This document shows, one piece after another, positions 59,535 through 64,000 of a stretch of 64,000 nt of DNA. Below the pieces are notes generated by a model. That model was given only the letters and a program-made list of their open reading frames with translations. It had not been told where the DNA came from and did not search any database. The DNA is from Arachidicoccus ginsenosidivorans. GTDB taxonomy: Bacteria > Bacteroidota > Bacteroidia > Chitinophagales > Chitinophagaceae. The position numbers and the translations under genes are program-made. Location: contig NZ_CP042434.1 of the NCBI RefSeq assembly GCF_007971385.1, positions 4,278,001 through 4,342,000 on the forward strand. The letters are read 5' to 3'. The first letter of the stretch is position 1; each line of letters begins with the position of its first letter.

Positions 59535-62500
59535 TTATTTTTCAAATTTGAAACGTTTATTATTTGGAATTTCATCCAGTCTCGCGGGGCGTACCTTCCC
59601 GGGAATCTTTTTTTCATTAATATGGGGGTCGGAATATCTTTCTGAGTTTTATTGTTATAATGCAAGGCGCCTGGCTTGCCATCAAAATCCCCTCCATCGA
59701 ATCGCTTTCCAGCATCAAATTTATTTGGATTTTTGTCATTCTTTTTCCACTCCTGATATTTAAATATATCATCATTTGCATCTCTTATAAAAGTGGTATG
59801 ATCTCCATCAGCATTCTCTTTGTCTGGTTGTAATCTATTAGAACTTCTTACAGATTTATTAGATGACAACGATGGTGAAGTTTCAATTTCGGTTAAAGCT
59901 TCATTATCGGTTTCCCCCTTACCTTTGGAAACAAAGGATCTTATTATCTTCCCTACTGTTCCAGCGCCCAATTCTTCTGCTGCCCCTGCTAATACAAGAC
60001 CAAGCCCCACGGCAACTAAGTCCGAATTGGCTCTAATATTTAATCTTTTATCGAGTTGTTCTGTTGTAACTTTTCCACTTTCGACATCTCTTAAATCCTG
60101 TTCGACTCGATATGCTGCATATGGTTCAAGGCCTTCCAGTTCAACATGACCTGTTACCTTGTTTGCACTAAACGCATAAGTAGAATTATATTCATATTTG
60201 TCCGCTAGTGGATCAATTTTCAAAAACCTCCCAATCTGGGGATCATCCATGCGGTATTTGAACTCATATAGATCCACGCCCAAATCCTCATTGAGCTCCT
60301 GCTTTTGAAAGGTATTTTTAAAGTTGTGTAGAGTGCCTGCTTGTGTGAGCCCTATTCCCTTTTGCTGCAGTCCGAACGGATAGTAACTATAAGCTTCAAG
60401 TATGGGGCTTGCTACATTATAATCATCCGTAATCATCATCCGGGTATTACCCAGGTGATCTTTTAGAAAATAATCATAGAGCCAGCCAGTACTGTCAGCG
60501 TTAGACCTTACCCTGCCCTCCGGTGTGCCAAAGAACTGTAATGTGTCATTTAGATAAACGGCTCCCCCTATATAAGTGGTGATTGAAGGTGTAGTGAGGC
60601 TAACGGTATTATCTAAGGTGCGTTTCTGTAGTTTATTGCCTGTAGCATCATAGTAATACCTGATAACCCCTTTGCCGGGTACCCAAATTTGACTGGGTAA
60701 ATTTAAGATATTGTAGCTGATTTGAGAGATATTTTTGTTCTGATCGCTGACCATATTCCCATTTCCATCATATATATAGTCGATGGTAGCACTGGTCTTA
60801 GTAACACTGGGATATTTAAAATCCCCCAGTGTGCTGTTTTGGTCGTTGGCTGCGTCAACGACATACTGCAGTTTATTACTCTGGGGCTTATAATGATAAC
60901 TCAGCTGATCGATAATAGCAGAATTGCCAGTGGATTTTAACCCGTACTGGTTCATAGTTAGAATATTGCCATTGTTGTCATAGGTTAAGCCAGTTACATC
61001 ATATTTTACCAGCTCGTTACTGAAAACGGAGCTGGTAAACTGCCCAAAATGGGCAACGGTCAGCCGGCCTGTTTTGTCATAGCCAAAATCATATTTACGG
61101 ATCTTTTTATCATTAGCTCCCTTCCAGGTCATACCAGTAATATTACCATCATACCTAGCAGTGTCATAGGGGATGCCATTGATTCTGTCATTTTGCTTTT
61201 GGTCATAGCCTAAATCAAAACCAAAATAATGCGAGTCGGGGAATGTAACTGTCTGTAAGTCAGAGGAGCTTTCTGTAAACATCTCACCACTGATTATGCC
61301 TGTAGTGGTAGCTGTATTTAGGCTATCCGTAGTGCTGTTTTGCCTGACATACGCTCTGTTTACGCCCAGCAGCCAGCCTCTGATATTATAATCATAGTCC
61401 TGAGTCTCCAGCGGCGTGGCGGTATAGCTGTTTTCACCGCTAACGACGGTGCTAGATCTTCTTTTTCCGATTTTCTTTTCTCTAACCTGTCCCAGTGCAT
61501 CATAGCCTACTTCACTGATGGTCGCATAGGCAGCAGGCATGGCTCCTGATTTAACATGGCTGTTGCTTTGCTTCATCTCGGTCTTTACGACTCTACCTAG
61601 GTCATCATAGGTCATTTTGGTCACTACAACGGTAGTTTGGGTGGTACTGCCCTTTTTCTCTTCTTGCTTCTGAACGGTGACCAGTGGCCAGCCAGCCCAG
61701 CTGTACTGGTTGGTGCTGACGTCTACGCCACCCGTAATATTCTGGCTCTGGGTCTGGATTAGCCTCCCCTTATCGTCATAGATGTTCACTGCTGCCAGGG
61801 TAAGGGTGCTGTCCAGGACCTTTACCCTGGTCCAGGTCACCAGGCCCTTGGTGGTAATCGTGCTATTCTGCGTAGGCGTCTCTGCAAAGGGGAAGCTGGT
61901 GGTACTGGCAGGAACAAAATAGCTGTTCCAGGTAGCTAAATAGCTGCTACTTAGCCCAGCAGGCAGTTTTGTGTAGTCGTCATAATGGGTCTCTGTTAGT
62001 ATCGTAGAAGCAGTAGGTGCTGTATATGGGTATATACTGGTATCTGCTGCTGCGGCAAGGATACTGGTGAGTGCTGTGGAGCTGCTGTATATCCAGGTGG
62101 TATCAGCCCGGTTCAGGTTATCATAATGGGTAGTCAACCATTTATGGCTTACTCTCATTAGAGCGTCTTGTGTCATTACCAGCCTGTCTCTGTTATCATA
62201 GACCATATAGACAGGTCCCGCACCAGGGACCTGTTTTATAATCATACGGTTTCTGCCGTCATACTCATAGCGGAAGCACTGTTCTTTTAGGATATTTTGC
62301 CCTACGGTGTTCGTAAGGTTCCAGGCGTTCGCTTCCAATAGTCTTACCCCTTCTGGCTGGATAACGCAGCGTAAATTGCCAAAATCATCATAAAGATAAT
62401 AAGTGCATAGCCAGCCCGCATGCGGGCTGCCACTGCCGTTATCGGCCGTAGCGGATAATTGCACCTTTTTAAGGATAGTATGCCCTTCTTTATCCTTAAA

Positions 62501-63808
62501 CTCAATCACCTGTCTGTTTCGCTCGTCTACCGTAACATTCTTATAAAGACTGCCTGTTGGGTAAGTGTCAAGGGGGTTAAGGGTATAAGTGCCAAAACCA
62601 GAACCTGGTGTTGTTACATAGCTGACATCCCAGACTCTAACCGCATCTGTAGCGGTATTGATCCAGTATTTTTGTTTGACAGAGTGGCGATTGGCTTCAG
62701 CAGGTTCGCCGGCTGAGCCCAGCCAGCTATCACCTGGTGCAAAGGTCTCTTGTACTCTGTTTAAAGGAGAAGGTTCAAATAAGGTAAGGGTTCTTGCATT
62801 TACCCCCTGCCCAGGCTTTGAGATGGTGCTACTGCCGTTATACCAGCTTATCTGGTCAGCTTCAGCATCAGGGCGGAAGTGGCCATCAGCAGCGTCAGTG
62901 GCAGCGTAGGGCAACAGGGTACTGTTCTGTCTACCCATACTGTCATAGAGTGTGGAGGTAATCAGGTCTGCGCTGGTATTGGTAGCTGTTACTAGCGAAC
63001 CTTGTTTTAAAACCGTTTGTATGGGTCTGCCCAGGCCGTCAAAATACTGAACAGAGAGCTTTACGTCTGAAAGAGGGCGGGTAATGAGTAAATCGGGGTC
63101 TGTAATGGGTGCTGTTGTTGTCCAGGTGGCAATATAGTTTTGATTGCTCAATACCGTAGGCGAGCTAGTATCTGCAGGTCTTATTCCGCCTTCAACAAAG
63201 GTCGGGCAGGAGACCATAGCGGAGCCACAGCTGGAACTTACCAAAATAGAATAGCTGTGTGCAGGCATAGATTTAACAACAAAGGTATTGCTGGAGCTCT
63301 GGATTCCGATGGGTGGACCATCATAGAGCTGATAGCCGGTAAATACAGCTCTAGATCCAGAAGCTTTACCTACCGTAAAAACGATGGAGTCATTTTGATA
63401 AAGCACTGCATCACTGGCAGTAATCACTACATCACTTGAAGTAACTGGTGAGGAGGGAGTAATATACGTGGTGGCCACTATAACGATACCAGAACAACCA
63501 CTTTTAGTGGCTGCCACTGCATAACTGGCTCCACCACTAGCCAAACTGACATTACTCCAGCTAATAGCGCTACCAGTGCCGGCAACAACGCTTCCCAGAT
63601 TACCAGAAGTATTTTTTAACTGATAGTTAACGCCCGATTGGGAACCAGACATCGTTATCGTAGTCGTAGTGCCGCAGACATTACCAGAGGGTGCAAGGCT
63701 ATAATTGCTATAGGTACACTGAGAGATTGCCTCTTTACTAAGACTAAAACAAAGGAGTGCCAGGCATAAACTAAGAAACAGTGTTCTGGATTTAATATTG
63801 CTAAGCAT
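59535..63808 (-). CDS. Full-length Rhs polymorphic toxin with toxin-24-like tip, one frameshift
   Basis: About 1424 residues after repair. Signal peptide (LCLALLCFSLSKEAISQ), a Thr/Ser-rich front, DUF6443 (about 225-350: VQYFDGLGRPIQTVLK), Rhs/YD repeats to about 1110, and the Rhs core (DHLGNTRMM at 1117; DDPQIGRFLKIDPLADKYE). The tip after about 1225 ends in a toxin-type-24-like domain: DHTTFIRDANDDIFKYQEW, NPNKFDAGKRFDG, ALHYNN. The frame breaks in the T7 run 59608-59614. One more base gives MKKKIPGKVRPARLDEIPNN and the stop at 59535-59537; unrepaired, the frame runs into the immunity gene to 59495. Confidence 0.88.
60366..62802 (-). repeat. Large direct repeat, copy A of the Rhs core
   Basis: Partner of 54810-57246 at the same offset (5556). 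It lies inside the full-length Rhs gene; sequence 5' of it (signal peptide and DUF6443) is unique in the window. Confidence 0.9.
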
Positions 63809-63923
63809 GAAATAATATTTTGAATTAGTTTAAGGTTGTTGTGATTATCTGTTATTAATGATTTACAAAACATATTAGCCAATAAAATAGCTAGCTGTTC
63901 AGTCGATTGCCAGTTGACTGTGG

Positions 63924-64000
63924 TTATCTTCTAATCACCTTTAGGTCAACACTTCGACCGTCCTCTAACAGCAATTTTAGTATATACATTCCAGAAGTTA
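63924..64000 (-). CDS. C-terminal end of a T9SS cargo protein (partial)
   Basis: The gene runs off the right edge. The last 24 residues, from SGMYILKLLLEDG to SVDLKVIRR and a TAA at 63924-63926, have the pattern of the type A T9SS C-terminal sorting domain (GxYxLK, then K-V/I-I-R/K-R at the end). It shows that the host has type IX secretion. The protein's own function lies outside the window. Confidence 0.7.
   Translation of the reverse strand, partial: TSGMYILKLLLEDGRSVDLKVIRR

Noticed and set aside
1-64000. tRNA or rRNA genes
   Set aside because: No cloverleaf-like or rRNA-like sequence was recognised in the gaps; a covariance scan would be needed to be certain.

Overview
The window is chromosomal DNA of a Bacteroidota bacterium, most likely Chitinophagales/Sphingobacteriales (Chitinophagaceae-like). 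The signs are a SusC/SusD pair, several CarboxypepD_reg-like proteins, a type IX secretion (T9SS) C-terminal sorting tail at the right edge, DUF6443-type Rhs proteins, a YpdA bacillithiol-disulfide reductase, a CXXC-less Mrp ATPase and a near absence of Shine-Dalgarno sites. The genus is not claimed.

Layout. 0-7 kb: a SusCD uptake operon led by an IPT/NHL lipoprotein, with a diverged ~186 bp tandem duplication upstream. 7-9 kb: a lipoprotein-type thiol peroxidase and an aldo/keto reductase. 9.35-11.25 kb: a complete IS (inverted ends, 8-bp target duplication). 11.4-21.4 kb: a GH2 enzyme, a C1 peptidase, an MFS transporter, a GH20 hexosaminidase with PA14 domain and a CarboxypepD_reg protein. 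21.6-25.4 kb: mrp, a CAP-domain protein, queA, a CpsB-like phosphatase. 25.7-29.4 kb: an ISAs1 remnant, a DUF6934 protein, an acyltransferase, a degenerate repeat array and a TonB-C-like gene. 29.5-34.3 kb: rmlB-rmlC-rmlA, a Gfo/Idh/MocA oxidoreductase and fbaA. 34.6-44.1 kb: a VWA protein, an ABC permease, a PepSY/TonB-receptor metal-uptake locus with a small Cys-motif protein, and a DMT exporter. 44.2-49.2 kb: priA, an SGNH hydrolase, a MATE exporter. 49.5-51.1 kb: a three-gene HipB/HipS/HipT-like kinase toxin-antitoxin operon controlled by four evenly phased palindromic operators. 51.3-53.3 kb: mlaE and ypdA. 53.6-63.8 kb: an Rhs polymorphic-toxin array. 63.9-64.0 kb: the 3' end of a T9SS cargo gene.

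The two most interesting systems are the Rhs array and the hip operon. The Rhs array holds a full-length Rhs protein with a toxin-24-like tip and an Imm53-like immunity gene, a decayed core fragment, an IS110-family element, and a second, 5'-truncated Rhs core carrying a different, lipase-like tip followed by a small membrane protein. The two large cores share ~2.4 kb whose middle looks identical, as expected for recombination that swaps tips. In the hip operon, four TATACC-N6-GGTATA palindromes lie 41, 41 and 40 bp apart, directly upstream of hipB.

Caution: at least nine genes are broken by one or two missing bases, often in a homopolymer, and each is restored by adding back one base at each break. 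This points to deletion errors in the assembly rather than real gene death, so those genes are annotated as whole CDSs with the break marked. The IS110 transposase, with a stop and a frameshift, looks truly decayed.
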